Made by a program: the position numbers and the translations under genes. From Mycolicibacterium mageritense (lineage in GTDB: Bacteria; Actinomycetota; Actinomycetes; Mycobacteriales; Mycobacteriaceae), in assembly GCF_010727475.1 (NCBI RefSeq), contig NZ_AP022567.1, positions 3,348,001 through 3,412,000 on the forward strand: a stretch of 64,000 bases of DNA. Direction: 5' to 3'. Each line of letters starts with the position of its first letter. Positions within the stretch are counted from its first letter, which is position 1. Positions 42,800 through 51,219 of this stretch are shown in pieces. The notes beneath the pieces are model-generated. The model did no database searches. It was not told the DNA's origin and was given only the letters and a program-made list of their open reading frames with translations.

Positions 42800-43766
42800 G
42801 CAACTGCTAGAGGTCCGTGGCCTGCGCAAGTCATTCCGGGTGGGCAAGAACCGGCTCACCGCGCTCGACGGCATCGACCTCGACCTGGCCCGGGGTGAAA
42901 CGTTGGGTCTGGTGGGGGAGTCTGGTTGCGGAAAGTCCACGCTCGCACGCACATTGATGATGCTAGAACGTCCCGATGCGGGGTCGGTGACCTTCGACGG
43001 CATCGATCCCTTCAGCCTGCGCGGCAAGGAGCTCTTGAAGTTCCGCCGCCGCGTGCAGATGGTGTTCCAGGATCCCTACGCGTCGCTGAACTCCCGGATG
43101 ACGGCGGGCGACATCATCTCCGAGCCCTGGCGCACCCACAAGACCCTGTACCCGAATCGTAAGGACCGCGAGCTGCGCATGCGTGGGCTGCTCGACATGG
43201 TCGGGCTCGGTGCCAAGGCGGCCGACAAGTATCCGCAGGAATTCTCCGGCGGCCAGCGCCAGCGCATCGGCATCGCCAGGGCCCTGGCGCTGGACCCCGA
43301 TGTCATCATCTGCGACGAACCCGTTTCGGCGCTGGACCTTTCGGTGCAGGCGCAGGTACTCAACCTGCTCAACGATCTGCAACAGGAACTGAAGATCTCC
43401 TACCTCTTCATATCGCACGACCTTTCGGTGGTGCGGCACGTGGCGGACCGTGTGACGGTGATGTACCTGGGCCGCATGATCGAAAGCGGCCGCACCGAGG
43501 ACGTGTACCGCAGCCCCGCGCATCCCTACACCGCGGCGCTGATGTCGGCGGCACCGAAACTGGACGCCGCGGACCGCGGCGACCGCATCCTGCTGAGCGG
43601 CGAGGTACCGTCACCGCTGAATCCGCCCTCGGGCTGCCGGTTCCGAACGCGATGCTGGCAGGCGACCGAGATCTGCGCGACGCACGAGCCCGCCGCGCAC
43701 GACGACTCGGGGCATGTCGCCGAATGCCACCATCCCCTGCAGCCGGCCGTGCCGGTCTCGGCGTGA
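42792..43766 (+). CDS. ABC transporter ATP-binding protein (DppF-like)
   Basis: This 324-residue partner ATPase has Walker A GESGCGKST, FQDPYASLNSRM, signature FSGGQRQR, Walker B VIICDEPVSALD, FISHDLSVV, and a C-terminal cysteine cluster GCRFRTRCWQATEIC...C. GGAGGAGAAATTGCAG upstream of ATG 42792 sets the start, which overlaps the previous gene by 8 bases. The last four bases overlap the TauE/SafE start (GTGA). Confidence 0.92.
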   Translation: MSEQLLEVRGLRKSFRVGKNRLTALDGIDLDLARGETLGLVGESGCGKSTLARTLMMLERPDAGSVTFDGIDPFSLRGKELLKFRRRVQMVFQDPYASLNSRMTAGDIISEPWRTHKTLYPNRKDRELRMRGLLDMVGLGAKAADKYPQEFSGGQRQRIGIARALALDPDVIICDEPVSALDLSVQAQVLNLLNDLQQELKISYLFISHDLSVVRHVADRVTVMYLGRMIESGRTEDVYRSPAHPYTAALMSAAPKLDAADRGDRILLSGEVPSPLNPPSGCRFRTRCWQATEICATHEPAAHDDSGHVAECHHPLQPAVPVSA

Positions 43767-44485
43767 GCGCCGCCGGCTATGTGATCATCGCCGTGGCGAT
43801 CCTGCTCGGCTCGTGTCTGCAGGCGTCGATCGGTTTCGGCCTCGGCATGCTGGCGGCACCGATCGTCGCCGTGGTGGATCCGAGCCTGATTCCCGGCACG
43901 CTCATCATGCTGGCCACCGCCGTCACGTTGTTGGTCGTCGTGCGGGAACGGGAGGCCATCGACCTGGCCGGAACCGGATGGGCACTGGCAGGGCGGGTTC
44001 CGGGCACCGTCGCGGGCGCGCTGCTGCTCGTGGTGCTGCCCGAACGGGCGTTGGCCTACGTGCTGGCCGCCGTGGTGCTCGGGGGCGTGGCGCTCACCAG
44101 TTTCGGGTGGATGCCGACGCCCCACCGGCGCAACCTGGTGCTGGCCGGCGCCACGTCAGGTGTGTTGGGCACCGCGACATCGATCGGCGGGCCACCGATG
44201 GCGCTGGTGTGGCAAAACAGCAGCGGCGCGAAGCTGCGCGGCACCATGAGCGGGTTCTTCCTGGTCGGGTCGGTGCTGTCGATCGTGCTGTTGGCCGTGA
44301 CCGGCGCCATCGACCACCGTACCGTGGTGGTCTTCGGGATGCTGATCCCCGTCGTTATCGCCGGATACCTGTTGTCCCGCTTGGTCAATCGGCATCTGGA
44401 CCGGAAACGGCAACGGTGGGCCGCGATCGTGATCTCGGCGCTCGGCGCGGTGGTGCTGATCGTCCGTCAGTTGGTTGGAGGGTGA
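43763..44485 (+). CDS. TauE/SafE family anion permease
   Basis: This 240-residue protein has seven to eight helices and the family's N-terminal GSCLQASIGFGLGMLAAPIVAVVDPSLIPGT repeat. The second repeat is AGATSGVLGTATSIGGPPMALVWQN. Members move sulfite, sulfoacetate or other organic anions, usually outward. GTG 43763 gives a 4-base overlap with the ATPase gene, so it belongs to the same transcript. In a glucarate/hydroxy-acid operon it may export or import an organic acid; the substrate is not known. Confidence 0.85.
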   Translation: MSAAGYVIIAVAILLGSCLQASIGFGLGMLAAPIVAVVDPSLIPGTLIMLATAVTLLVVVREREAIDLAGTGWALAGRVPGTVAGALLLVVLPERALAYVLAAVVLGGVALTSFGWMPTPHRRNLVLAGATSGVLGTATSIGGPPMALVWQNSSGAKLRGTMSGFFLVGSVLSIVLLAVTGAIDHRTVVVFGMLIPVVIAGYLLSRLVNRHLDRKRQRWAAIVISALGAVVLIVRQLVGG

Positions 44486-45262
44486 ATGACGAAGGTGAAG
44501 TCGGCGGTCCGCACCGTTGAACTGCTGGAGTACCTGGCGGCGCGGCCTGACCAACCGACGCGGGTGCGGGAAATCTGTGCGGCCCTGCAGATGCCGCGCA
44601 GCTCGGCCCATGCCCTGTTGCGCACACTCGTGGACCAGGGCTGGGTGCGGTCCGACGAGGCGGGCACCGAGTACAGCATCGGCATCCGGGCGCTGCTGGT
44701 CGGCACCAGCTATCTCGATGCCGACCCGTACCTGCCGATGATCACGCCGTTCCTCGACGATCTGCGTGGCCAGCTCGACGAGACGTTCCACCTGGCCCGG
44801 CTGGACGGTGACGACGTGGTGTACCTGGCCACCCGCGAACCCCGGCAATACGTGCGCACGAGCAACAAGGTCGGGCGCCGGCTGCCCGCCTACACGACCG
44901 CGCTGGGAAAAGCCTTGCTGGCCGAGCGGTTCGGTGCCGAGCTCGACGCGCACATCCCCGCGGCGCTGCCCGCGTTGACCGCACGCACCATCACCGATCG
45001 GGCAACGCTCGAGCGGGCGCTCGAGGAGGCCCGGGTCCGGGGCTACGCCACGGACAACGAGGAGAACACCGTCGGCATCAAGTGTTTCGCTGTCGCGCTG
45101 CGCTACCGGAATCCGGCATCGGACGCCATCAGCGCATCGGTCCCGCTCGAACGGCTCACCCCGGACCGGGAGCGGGAGATCGTCGAGGCGCTGCGCCTGG
45201 TGTGCGACAAGGTTTCGCGCGTGGTGCGGCCGGTGGCCAACGGGGACAAGTGGTTCGCATGA
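44486..45262 (+). CDS. IclR family transcriptional regulator
   Basis: This 258-residue protein has an N-terminal winged helix (VKSAVRTVELLEYLAARPDQPTRVREICAALQMPRSSAHALLRTLVDQGWV). The C-terminal effector domain contains RLPAYTTALGKALLAE and ENTVGIKCFAVALRYRNPASDAISASVP, the IclR signature. The start directly follows the TauE/SafE stop. IclR proteins commonly control sugar-acid and aromatic catabolic operons, so regulation of this importer/gudD operon is likely, perhaps through the leader palindrome at 38235. Confidence 0.9.
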   Translation: MTKVKSAVRTVELLEYLAARPDQPTRVREICAALQMPRSSAHALLRTLVDQGWVRSDEAGTEYSIGIRALLVGTSYLDADPYLPMITPFLDDLRGQLDETFHLARLDGDDVVYLATREPRQYVRTSNKVGRRLPAYTTALGKALLAERFGAELDAHIPAALPALTARTITDRATLERALEEARVRGYATDNEENTVGIKCFAVALRYRNPASDAISASVPLERLTPDREREIVEALRLVCDKVSRVVRPVANGDKWFA

Positions 45263-45273
45263 ACAGGAGCATC

Positions 45274-46623
45274 ATGAACGCCGAAACATCCATACCGGTC
45301 GTGACCGGCATGACCGTGATCCCCATCGCGGGTCACGACAGCATGCTGCTCAACCTCAGCGGCGCGCACGGGCCGTACTTCACCCGTAACCTGGTGGTCC
45401 TCACCGACTCCGACGGCAACACCGGCGTCGGGGAAGTGCCCGGCGGTGAGCCGATCCGCCGCACGCTCGACGATGCCCGTGCGCTCGTCGAAGGCCGGTC
45501 GATCGGCACCTACCACGCGATCCTGGCCGGCATCCGGCGCGAGTTCGCCGACCGCGACAGTGCGGGCCGGGGCGCGCAGACCTTCGATCTCCGGGTCATG
45601 ATCCACGCGGTCACCGCGGTCGAGTCAGCCCTGCTCGACCTGCTCGGCAAGCATCTGGGGGTACCGGTCGCAGCGCTGTTGGGCGACGGCCGGCAGCGGG
45701 ATCGCGTGCAGGCGCTGGGTTATCTGTTCTTCGTCGGCGACCGCAACCGCACCGATCTGCCATACCTGTCCGCCGCCGACGAACCCGCGGATGCCGACGA
45801 CTGGCTGCGGATCCGCCACGACGAGGCGCTCTCGCCCGAGGCAGTGGTCCGGTTGGCCGAGGCCGCCCGCGCCCGCTACGGCTTCGAGGATTTCAAGCTC
45901 AAGGGCGGCGTCCTGCCCGCCGCGGACGAGGCCAAGGCCGTCACCGCGCTCGCCGAACGGTTCCCCGACGCACGAATCACCCTGGACCCCAACGGTGGCT
46001 GGCTGCTGGCCGACGCCATCCAGACCTGCCGCGGCCTCACCGATGTGCTCGCCTACGCCGAGGATCCGGTCGGGCCAGAGGGTACCTTCTCGGGCCGGGA
46101 GGTGATGGCCGAGTTCAAGCGGGCCACCGGCCTGCCGACCGCTACCAACATGATCGCGACCGACTGGCGCGAGATGGGCCACGCCATCCGCTCGGGCGCC
46201 GTCGACATCCCGCTGGCCGACCCGCATTTCTGGACCATGAGCGGCTCGGTGCGGGTCGCACAGCTGTGCGATGCCTGGGGCCTGACGTGGGGATCGCACT
46301 CCAACAACCACTTCGACGTTTCGCTGGCCATGTTCACCCACGTCGCGGCAGCGGCGCCGGGCCACATCACCGCGATCGACACCCACTGGATCTGGCAGGA
46401 CGGCCAGCGCATCACCAAGCAGCCGTTCCGCATCGTCGACGGGTACCTCGATGTGCCCACCACGCCGGGGCTCGGTGTGGAACTCGACGACGACCGCGTG
46501 GCCGCGGCCCACGAGCTGTATCTGTCCAAGGGCCTCGGTGCGCGCGACGACGCCGCGGCCATGCAGTACCTGATCCCCGGGTGGACGTTCGACGGCAAAC
46601 GGCCGGCGCTGCAGAGGGATTGA
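45274..46623 (+). CDS. gudD: Glucarate dehydratase (E. coli GudD type)
   Basis: This 449-residue protein carries the enolase-superfamily glucarate dehydratase residues in register with the E. coli enzyme at a constant offset of three: Lys208 and Lys210 (FKLKGG), Asp238 (LDPNGGW), Glu263 (AEDPVGPEG), Asn292 (TATNMI), Asp316 (LADPHFW) and His342 (SHSNNH). It dehydrates D-glucarate (and L-idarate) to 5-keto-4-deoxyglucarate. AGGAGCATC before ATG 45274 sets the start; an ATG at 45259 overlaps iclR but has no ribosome site. No KdgD lies in this operon, so flux probably joins the pathway encoded at 23.9-26.4 kb. Confidence 0.9.
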   Translation: MNAETSIPVVTGMTVIPIAGHDSMLLNLSGAHGPYFTRNLVVLTDSDGNTGVGEVPGGEPIRRTLDDARALVEGRSIGTYHAILAGIRREFADRDSAGRGAQTFDLRVMIHAVTAVESALLDLLGKHLGVPVAALLGDGRQRDRVQALGYLFFVGDRNRTDLPYLSAADEPADADDWLRIRHDEALSPEAVVRLAEAARARYGFEDFKLKGGVLPAADEAKAVTALAERFPDARITLDPNGGWLLADAIQTCRGLTDVLAYAEDPVGPEGTFSGREVMAEFKRATGLPTATNMIATDWREMGHAIRSGAVDIPLADPHFWTMSGSVRVAQLCDAWGLTWGSHSNNHFDVSLAMFTHVAAAAPGHITAIDTHWIWQDGQRITKQPFRIVDGYLDVPTTPGLGVELDDDRVAAAHELYLSKGLGARDDAAAMQYLIPGWTFDGKRPALQRD

Positions 46624-47600
46624 TGATGAAGATCGTGATCGCTGACTCGAATCTGGTGCCGCACCGCGCACAGCTCGAGGCCGGTTTGCCGGACGCGGTG
46701 GACGTCAGCTGGTTCCTGCCGGGCGACGGCGCGATCCTCGACGAGCTGGCCGACGCCGAGGTCTTCGTGGGCAGCCGGTTTCCCGCCGAGCTGGCGGCGG
46801 CCGCTCCGCGGCTGCGCTTGATCCACGTCAACGGCGCGGGCACCGACCGGGTCGACTTCTCGGCGTTGCGGCCGGAAACCCAGGTGGCCAACACATTCCA
46901 TCACGAACAGTCGATCGCCGAGTACGTCGCATCGGCAGCGGTGATGCTGCGGCGCGATCTGCCCGCGCAGGACCGTGCGCTGCGAGCCGGCCGGTGGGCG
47001 TCGTCGATGTACGACCGGTCGATCCCGCAACCCGGTTCACTGCACGGCGCGAGGGTCGGGTTCGTCGGATTCGGGCACATCGGGCGGTGCAGCTGGAAGC
47101 TGCTGCGCGCCTTCGGCGCAGAAGGCGCCGCCGTCACCGGCAGCGGCCGAATCGACGCGGCCACCGAAGGGCTCGGCTGGGCCGGCGACACCGGCAGGCT
47201 CGACCGGTTGATGGCCGAATCGGACGTCGTGGTGGTGTGCGCGCCGCTCACCGAACGCACGGTCGGCATGATCGGCGCCGCTCAACTCCGGGCCCTCGGC
47301 GAGACGGGTGTGCTGATCAACGTCGGTCGCGGCCCGCTGGTGGTGGAAACGGCGCTCTACGAAGCGCTTTCGACGGGGGTGATCGCGGCCGCCGCGATCG
47401 ACGTGTGGTACAGCTACCCGGACGCGACCGGCTACGGAAGTCCCGCGGAATGCCCCTTCCACACGCTGCCGAACGTCTTGATGACGCCGCATGTCTCGGG
47501 CGTCACCGCGAACACGTTCGCGGGCCGCGCCGCCGACATCGCGGCGAACATCGGCAGGCTCGTGCGGGGCGAGCCGCTGTGCAACGTCGTGGCGCGCTGA
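46623..47600 (+). CDS. D-isomer-specific 2-hydroxyacid dehydrogenase family protein with altered active site
   Basis: This 325-residue protein has the Rossmann motif GFGHIG (149-154), Arg236 (NVGRGPLV) and His290 (MTPHVSG). The usual catalytic Glu in DxFxxEP is replaced: the segment reads DVWYSYPD, with Tyr at the Glu position. It overlaps the gudD stop by one base (TGATG). The substitution may mark a subfamily with a different proton relay rather than loss of function. It could act on a hydroxy or keto acid connected with glucarate breakdown. Confidence 0.8.
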   Translation: MMKIVIADSNLVPHRAQLEAGLPDAVDVSWFLPGDGAILDELADAEVFVGSRFPAELAAAAPRLRLIHVNGAGTDRVDFSALRPETQVANTFHHEQSIAEYVASAAVMLRRDLPAQDRALRAGRWASSMYDRSIPQPGSLHGARVGFVGFGHIGRCSWKLLRAFGAEGAAVTGSGRIDAATEGLGWAGDTGRLDRLMAESDVVVVCAPLTERTVGMIGAAQLRALGETGVLINVGRGPLVVETALYEALSTGVIAAAAIDVWYSYPDATGYGSPAECPFHTLPNVLMTPHVSGVTANTFAGRAADIAANIGRLVRGEPLCNVVAR

Positions 47601-47604
47601 GCGG

Positions 47605-48078
47605 TCACCAGTTGTAGAAGCCGCCCTCGGGGCCCAGCATGCGCTCCAACCGCACGCGGTTGATGCGGGCCATCTCGTTGCGCACGATCTTGCGTTCGGT
47701 CTCGTCGTCGTTGTGCATCCGGTCGGCGAGCACGGCAAGGATCTCGTCGGCGCGGCAGTCGGCCGTGCACATGATGAAGCCGAACCCGAACCGGTCGCTG
47801 TACCGGGTAACCGCGGTGGCCAGTTCTGCCTGCACATCAGGTCTGCGCTCCCAGCACCGCCCGATCGTGTAGGCCTGCAGGATGCCGTCGATCGAGTCCT
47901 CACACAGGCCAAACAACAACGCGTCGGCCTGCCGGAACAGCGCGTCATGCGTGTCGTACGGCCGCGCGCGGGCGATATCGGCGGCCAGCGGAACGCTGTA
48001 GCAGCATTCGTAGACCGCGTGGACGGCGCGTCGCATCGGCAATGCGTTGTACGCCTCAAGCCCCATGCCCTGATGCAT
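47605..48078 (-). CDS. OHCU decarboxylase-like protein (UraD family), shortened active-site region
   Basis: This protein of about 157 residues matches the OHCU decarboxylase family in its N-terminus (LEAYNALPMRRAVHAVYECCYSVPLAADIARARPYDTHDALFRQADALL) and C-terminus (RYSDRFGFGFIMCTADCRADEILAVLADRMHNDDETERKIVRNEMARINRVRLERML). The middle catalytic block HPRIG...S..EQ is not there: the text reads ILQAYTIGRCWERRPDVQ, so the catalytic His is missing. OHCU decarboxylase finishes urate breakdown to allantoin, but no uricase or allantoin genes are near. It may be a non-catalytic or diverged member. The start (48078, 48066 or 48084) is uncertain. Confidence 0.65.
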   Translation of the reverse strand: MHQGMGLEAYNALPMRRAVHAVYECCYSVPLAADIARARPYDTHDALFRQADALLFGLCEDSIDGILQAYTIGRCWERRPDVQAELATAVTRYSDRFGFGFIMCTADCRADEILAVLADRMHNDDETERKIVRNEMARINRVRLERMLGPEGGFYNW

Positions 48079-48173
48079 CAACACACGGCAATCATCGAAG
48101 TTGCATAGGACAGCGGCGTTACCGCGTGTTACAGCGACGCTAAAAGATCAGTGGCTTTCGATCGGCTCGCCGA

Positions 48174-48662
48174 TCAGTGACCTTCGGTCTTGAACCGGTC
48201 GATCGAGCGCTGCAGTTCGGCCTCGGCCTCTTCGCGGCCCACCCAGTCGGCGGTCTTGACGAACTTGCCGGGCTCCAGATCCTTGTAGTGCACGAAGAAG
48301 TGCTTGATCGCGTCGAGCTCGAACTGCGACACGTCGCCGACGTCCTGGATGTGGTCCCAGCGGGGGTCGCCCGCGGGCACGCACAGCAGCTTGTCGTCGC
48401 CGCCGGCCTCGTCGGTCATCTTGAACATCGCCACCGGGCGCGCCTCGACCGTGCAGCCCGGAAACACCGACTCGGGCAGCAGCACCAGCGCGTCGAGCGG
48501 GTCGCCGTCCTCGCCGAGGGTGTTCTCGAAGAACCCGTAATCGGCCGGGTAACCCATCGGGGTGTAGAGGTAGCGGTCGAGCTTCACCCGGCCGGTCTCG
48601 TGATCCACCTCATACTTGTTGCGCGAACCCTTCGGGATCTCGATGACGACGTCGAACTCCAC
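48174..48662 (-). CDS. ppa: Inorganic pyrophosphatase
   Basis: This 162-residue family I pyrophosphatase has the EDGDPLDALVL signature (51-61) with metal-binding aspartates. MEFDVVIEIPKGSRNKYEVDHETGRVKLDRYLYTPMGYPADYGF precedes it, and the His-containing IKHFFVHYKDLEPGKFVKTADW follows. The length equals that of M. tuberculosis Ppa (Rv3628). It hydrolyses pyrophosphate from nucleic acid and activated-sugar synthesis. It is divergent from dacB with 128 bp between starts, the same arrangement as in M. tuberculosis. Confidence 0.96.
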   Translation of the reverse strand: MEFDVVIEIPKGSRNKYEVDHETGRVKLDRYLYTPMGYPADYGFFENTLGEDGDPLDALVLLPESVFPGCTVEARPVAMFKMTDEAGGDDKLLCVPAGDPRWDHIQDVGDVSQFELDAIKHFFVHYKDLEPGKFVKTADWVGREEAEAELQRSIDRFKTEGH

Positions 48663-48790
48663 CGTCGTGGCTCCTTCGCATTGCGGTTTCAGTCAGAGGT
48701 CGTCGGACGACGACGCGGGTCAACCTTAATTGAGCGATAGGCTGGCGCGGCGGGGTGGCTGGTCCCCCGCCGGTCGAGAGCAGGAGAACT

Positions 48791-50173
48791 ATGCGGCCCA
48801 CTCGGTGGCGGCGGTCCACCCATGTGGCGATAGGCGTCGCGGTCATTGTGCTGGTCGCGGGCGTCGTCGCGGTGGCCGCGCTGCTCACCGGGCAGCGGTC
48901 CAGCGATGCCGCCGCGATCAAACCCGCGCCCGCGCCTGCCACCGCGCAGCCCGGCATCGTCCCCGTCGACATGTCCGCCCCGACACCCACCGCCGGGGGC
49001 CTGGCAGCGGCTCTGGCGCCCGCGCTGGCCGACCCCAACCTCGGTGTGATCACGGGCCGCATCACCGACGCGGACACCGGGGCCCAGCTGTGGGAGCAGA
49101 ACGCCGACGTGGCCATGCAGCCTGCGTCGGTCAACAAGGTGCTCACCACCGCGGCGGCCCTGCTGACCCTGGACCGCGACGCGACGCTGACCACCACGGT
49201 CGTCGCGTCCGAGCAGGAGCCGGGCCTCGTGGTGCTCAAGGGCGGCGGTGACACGACGCTGTCGGCTGCGCCGACCGGCACCGACACCTGGTACAAGGGC
49301 GCGGCCCGGATCAGCGACCTGGTCGAGCAGATCAACCAGAGCGGCATCAAGGTCACCGACGTGCAGGTGGACACCGGCGCGTACAGCGGCCCGACGATGG
49401 CGCCCGGTTGGGATCCGGCCGACATCGAGGGTGGCGACATCGCACCCATGGAGTCGGTCATGCTCGACGGCGGCCGCACACAGCCGACGACGGTCGAGTC
49501 CCGCCGGTCCACCACCCCCGCGCTGGATGCGGGACGCGCACTGGCCGTGGCCCTCAAGGTCGATCCCGACACCGTGACGGTCGTACGGTCATCGGCCACG
49601 GGCGGCAAGGAGATCGCCTCAGTACAGTCCGCGCCGCTGATCGAGCGGTTGCGCCAGATGATGAACGAATCCGACAACGTCATGGCCGAGGCCATCGCGC
49701 GCGAGGTGGCCGAGAAGCTCAACCTGCCGCAGAGCTTCGACGGCGGTGTGGAAGCCGTGCTGGGCCAGCTCAAGAGTGCCGGCATCGACACGAGCGGCGC
49801 CAAGCTCGTCGACTCGTCCGGGCTGTCCGTGGACGACAGGTTGACCGCGCGGACCCTCGACGAGGTCGTCAACGCCGCGGCGGGCAACACCGAACCGCGG
49901 CTGCGGCCGCTGGTCGACCTGCTGCCGATCGCGGGCGGCAGCGGCACGCTGTCCAACCGCTACCTCGACACCGACGCGGGCCGCTCGGCCGCGGGCTGGC
50001 TGCGGGCCAAGACCGGCTCGCTCACCGGAACCAACGCGCTGGCCGGGATCGTCACGGACCTCAACGGCCGGGTGTTGACGTTCGCGCTCATCTCGAACAA
50101 CGCCGGTCCGACGGGACGCACGTCGATCGACGCGCTCGCCGCGGTGCTGCGCTCGTGCGGATGTGGCACATGA
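48791..50173 (+). CDS. dacB: D-alanyl-D-alanine carboxypeptidase / endopeptidase (PBP4 family)
   Basis: This 460-residue penicillin-binding protein has an N-terminal membrane anchor (about 12-33), a Pro/Ala-rich linker, and the catalytic boxes SVNK (Ser113, Lys116), SDN (ESDNV) and KTG (RAKTGS). It acts on peptidoglycan outside the membrane. The gene matches Rv3627c. GCAGGAGAACT before ATG 48791 sets the start. It overlaps the next gene by 4 bases and heads a four-gene operon with tilS and hpt. Confidence 0.93.
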   Translation: MRPTRWRRSTHVAIGVAVIVLVAGVVAVAALLTGQRSSDAAAIKPAPAPATAQPGIVPVDMSAPTPTAGGLAAALAPALADPNLGVITGRITDADTGAQLWEQNADVAMQPASVNKVLTTAAALLTLDRDATLTTTVVASEQEPGLVVLKGGGDTTLSAAPTGTDTWYKGAARISDLVEQINQSGIKVTDVQVDTGAYSGPTMAPGWDPADIEGGDIAPMESVMLDGGRTQPTTVESRRSTTPALDAGRALAVALKVDPDTVTVVRSSATGGKEIASVQSAPLIERLRQMMNESDNVMAEAIAREVAEKLNLPQSFDGGVEAVLGQLKSAGIDTSGAKLVDSSGLSVDDRLTARTLDEVVNAAAGNTEPRLRPLVDLLPIAGGSGTLSNRYLDTDAGRSAAGWLRAKTGSLTGTNALAGIVTDLNGRVLTFALISNNAGPTGRTSIDALAAVLRSCGCGT

Positions 50174-51219
50174 ACAGCTCCGCGAGCTTGACCGCCGGTC
50201 GCGCCGTCGACTGGGGTTTCGCCGCGACCGTCGGCGCCAAGCTCGCGCGTCCCGCGCCGGCGGCCACCGAGTACACGCGCCGTCAGGTCGTCGATCAGCT
50301 CTTCGAAAGCGCCCGCGCGGCCGAACTGCCCGTCCGCGAGGTCACCGGGCTGGCCGAGGGCGCCGAGGTGCCCGAGGCGCGCGTCGTCGACCGGCCCGAG
50401 TGGATCCGTGCGGCCACCCGGTCCATGAAGGTCATGACGGGCGGCGACGACGAGCACAAGCCGGCGTTCATCACCGGTCGCGTCACCGGGGCACAGACCG
50501 GTGCGGTGCTGGCTTTCATCTCGTCGGGCATCCTCGGGCAGTACGACCCGTTCGGTCCCAACGGTGGCGAGCTGCTGCTGGTGTACCCCAACGTGATCTC
50601 GGTCGAACGCCAATTGCGGGTTTCCCCAGCTGATTTCCGGCTCTGGGTGTGTCTGCACGAGGTCACCCACCGCGTCCAGTTCCGGGCCAACCCGTGGCTC
50701 GCCGACCACATGTCGCAGGCGCTGGCAGTGCTCACGCAGGACGCCGGTGAGGACATTCCCGCGGTGGCGGCCCGGCTCGCGCAGTTCGTCCGCGACCAAC
50801 GCAACGGCGCAGCGCCAGAACCGAACTCGACGGGGATCATCGGTCTCATGCGTGCCGTGCAGGCCGAGCCGCAGCGCCGCGCGCTGGATCAGCTGCTGGT
50901 GCTCGGCACGCTTCTGGAAGGCCACGCCGACCATGTCATGGATGCCGTCGGCCCCGCCGTCGTGCCGTCGGTCAGCACCATCCGGCGTCGCTTCGACGAA
51001 CGCAGGCAACGTAAGCAACCGCCGCTCATGCGGTTGGTGCGGGCCCTGCTGGGCTTCGACGCCAAGCTCAGCCAGTACACCCGCGGCAAGGCCTTCGTCG
51101 ACAAGGTGGTGGCCGAGGTCGGGATGGCCCGGTTCAACACCGTGTGGACCAACGCTGAAACCTTGCCGCTGCCAAGCGAAATCGACGAACCCCGGCGATG
51201 GATCGATCGGGTGCTGTAG
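50170..51219 (+). CDS. Zincin-like metalloprotease fold protein (DUF2342, Rv3626c-like)
   Basis: This 349-residue protein has a HExxH zinc motif, CLHEVTHRVQF (His163, Glu164, His167), and a downstream acidic/His segment LLEGHADHVMDAVGP that supplies the third ligand. This is the layout of the zincin_2 family common in actinobacteria and sometimes annotated as F420-biosynthesis-associated. No signal peptide is seen. ATG 50170 overlaps the dacB stop. Substrate and role are unknown; conserved linkage with dacB and tilS is the main clue. Confidence 0.87.
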   Translation: MNSSASLTAGRAVDWGFAATVGAKLARPAPAATEYTRRQVVDQLFESARAAELPVREVTGLAEGAEVPEARVVDRPEWIRAATRSMKVMTGGDDEHKPAFITGRVTGAQTGAVLAFISSGILGQYDPFGPNGGELLLVYPNVISVERQLRVSPADFRLWVCLHEVTHRVQFRANPWLADHMSQALAVLTQDAGEDIPAVAARLAQFVRDQRNGAAPEPNSTGIIGLMRAVQAEPQRRALDQLLVLGTLLEGHADHVMDAVGPAVVPSVSTIRRRFDERRQRKQPPLMRLVRALLGFDAKLSQYTRGKAFVDKVVAEVGMARFNTVWTNAETLPLPSEIDEPRRWIDRVL

